Assembly (NCBI GenBank): GCA_027403435.1
Contig: DAHZDR010000250.1
Span: 1-7,424, forward strand
DNA from: Deltaproteobacteria bacterium
GTDB taxonomy: Bacteria > Desulfobacterota > Binatia > Binatales > Binataceae
Reading direction: 5' to 3'
Length of the DNA stretch: 7,424 nucleotides
Shown here: positions 6,297-7,424 of the stretch, one piece after another
Layout: each line of letters starts with the position of its first letter
Position numbering within the stretch: the stretch's first letter is position 1
Program-made: the position numbers and the translations under genes
Notes under the pieces: model-generated
What the model was told of the DNA's origin: nothing
Databases searched by the model: none
What the model saw: only the letters and a program-made list of their open reading frames with translations

Positions 6297-7213
6297 TCAC
6301 AGATGCCATGGGGTGAAAAACACATGCCGATAAACCAACAGGAAGCCATATTTATGCAATGGTCCGCCGCCATTGACCGATTGATACGCGGGCAGTTCCG
6401 CCAACGCCGCGAAGCCCCAATCCATCCCGACGAATCGCAGTCCCGGATCGAGCTGCCAGAGCGTCCCGCCGGTGTCGAAGACCGGCCGCGTTCCCGAAGA
6501 CTGGTCCTTCTGGTCAAAGAACAAATTGCTCTCCAGCACGCCGTACGTTTCGATCGTGGGAATGCCGATGTCAGGCAGACGAAGCGGCAGAATACGGCGC
6601 TGGAGGCTCGCGTCGAAGAAATATTCGTCGCCGAATTGATAACCGCCGCCCTCGAAATGATGCGTGTAGCCGGCGTAAAAGTCGATTTCGCGAGTGAGCG
6701 TCTGCTGGCTGAAGATCACGCCGCTTTTCGCGCCCCACGCGCCGGTGGCCGGTTGCAGTGTGCGCGGTATCAATCCGTACGCGTCGGTATTGAGGGACGG
6801 TCCGCTGGGAACCAGCGCGCCGCCGAGCAACGCCAATCGATTGGTCGAGCCGATCCCGTCCTGTTCCCAGAAGGTATAGCGCGCGAGCACGTCCGTGTCG
6901 CTTGGGCCGAAGGTGTCGCGGTTATGCCGTCCGCCGAGTAGTGAATAACGTTGCTGCTTGTATTGCAGAGGGAAATTCTCCCCACGAAGGCCCAATCATG
7001 GCTCAATCCGTAAGCCGCGACCGCTTCCGCGCCGAATTGCCGCAAGCCCTGCGTGCCGGCCAGATAGCCCGGCTGCGTCCGTAAAAAAATGTCGCCCGCC
7101 GAAATTGGCGCCGCCGCGGGAAACGTCAGCGGCGCCGCCAGCGTCTGGCGAGGAGCAATCGCGAATCCCGCGATCATCGCGAATAACAACGCCAATCCCA
7201 GGATGATCAACAT
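6297..7213 (-). pseudogene. MetA-like outer-membrane beta-barrel protein gene, frameshifted
   Basis: Two overlapping minus-strand frames together encode one outer-membrane barrel of the type named 'MetA-pathway of phenol degradation' (PF13557-like, often annotated 'transporter'). The first frame, from ATG 7213, gives a signal peptide (core LIILGLALLFAMIAGFAIA, likely cleavage near TLAA at residues 24-27) and the mature N-terminus up to AAYGLSHDWAFVG (78 residues). It then runs into meaningless sequence and stops at 6770. The -1 frame continues with NFPLQYKQQRYSLLGG, ARYTFWEQDG, NRLALLGGALVPSG, FYAGYTHHFEGGGYQFGDEY, YGVLESNLFF and LDPGLRFVGMDWGFAALAEL, ending at TGA 6297. Joining the frames at the G-run (6980-6983) gives about 305 residues, normal for the family. 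The lesion looks like a loss of one base, either a true inactivating mutation or an assembly/sequencing error. The ribosome site is weak (GAAAG) and the signal peptide has no charged residue before its core. It lies upstream of the HMA-fold gene. Confidence 0.75.
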
Positions 7214-7424
7214 GCTTTTCTTTCACTCTCGCGCCGCGTGCGTCTTCTGACGCCAACGCCGTTGCGACAAGGCTTGCCGTGCACACGCCGAAGCGCGCAA
7301 TTTTTGCCGGTAGCGTTTCCTCGGCCACGCCGAGCGCTAGCGAATTTTCGTTTTGGTGATTTGGCGCGGGCGGCGCCGGTCAAATTCCGGCTGAGCCGCT
7401 ACGCCGCGAGAATCGCCGCGGGAT
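7214..7424. other. Upstream region without a supported gene
   Basis: These 211 bases lie upstream of the frameshifted barrel gene and run to the window edge. A minus-strand frame from GTG 7328 is open to 6996, but it overlaps the barrel signal peptide in another frame and resembles no family. A stop on the minus strand near 7379-7381 closes that frame upstream and could be the end of a preceding minus-strand gene, but too little is visible to tell. The stretch should contain the promoter of the barrel/HMA/alpha-beta-barrel group unless transcription enters from further right; I see no convincing -10/-35 pair or operator. Confidence 0.5.

Noticed and set aside
6015..6941. Plus-strand frame of 308 codons opposite the barrel and HMA-fold genes
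   Set aside because: No recognisable domain. The minus strand here has a signal peptide, HMA pattern and barrel strands. It spans a gene boundary without any ribosome site.
6969..6990. Programmed -1 ribosomal frameshifting in the barrel gene
   Set aside because: No X XXY YYZ heptamer in the right phase and no clear stimulatory structure. A one-base loss in a G-run is the simpler explanation.
6996..7328. Minus-strand frame from GTG 7328 as a separate small protein or as the true barrel N-terminus
   Set aside because: Lies in the same frame as the downstream barrel half, but is closed by a TGA at 6996 and resembles no barrel N-terminus; the other frame supplies a good signal peptide and family-like mature start.
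1..7424. CRISPR array, tRNA/rRNA, insertion sequence, phage or defence island
   Set aside because: I found no spaced direct repeats, transposase or integrase motifs, no tRNA-like cloverleaf and no terminal inverted repeats.

Overview
The window is GC-rich, densely coding bacterial chromosome. A predicted secreted protein and a predicted outer-membrane beta-barrel on the minus strand point to a Gram-negative organism. No marker gene fixes the taxon. The mix of central glycolysis genes, a NorD-type VWA protein, a BKACE (DUF849) enzyme and a MetA-type barrel would suit an uncultured proteobacterial, Desulfobacterota or Binatota-like lineage, but that is a low-confidence inference.

Layout. Positions 1-2388 hold two co-directional plus-strand genes. 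The first is the 3' part of a NorD/CbbO-type VWA-domain protein, cut by the left window edge. The second, 28 bases downstream, is a complete BKACE (DUF849) enzyme with its own Shine-Dalgarno. They meet the minus-strand block tail to tail at about 2396-2417, where a GC-rich hairpin covers the 16-base gap.

The minus-strand block is read from right to left. It starts with a frameshifted MetA-like outer-membrane barrel gene (7213-6297). Next come a small secreted HMA-fold protein that has lost its CxxC metal site (6224-5778) and a small dimeric alpha-beta-barrel protein (5743-5378). A 139-base gap containing an 11-bp perfect hairpin separates these from two glycolysis genes: enolase (5238-3937) and cofactor-independent phosphoglycerate mutase (3940-2405). 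The last two overlap as ATGA.

How the genes work together. Enolase and phosphoglycerate mutase catalyse consecutive steps of lower glycolysis/gluconeogenesis (3-phosphoglycerate to 2-phosphoglycerate to phosphoenolpyruvate) and are almost certainly translationally coupled. The three upstream minus-strand genes form a separate, envelope-oriented accessory group of unknown function. The plus-strand pair may be an operon, but a functional link between a VWA co-chaperone and a beta-keto acid cleavage enzyme cannot be shown from the sequence alone.

I see no RNA gene, CRISPR array, insertion sequence, phage gene or obvious new defence system. The points most worth a second look are the frameshifted barrel gene, the HMA-fold protein without its metal-binding cysteines, and the VWA/BKACE pairing.
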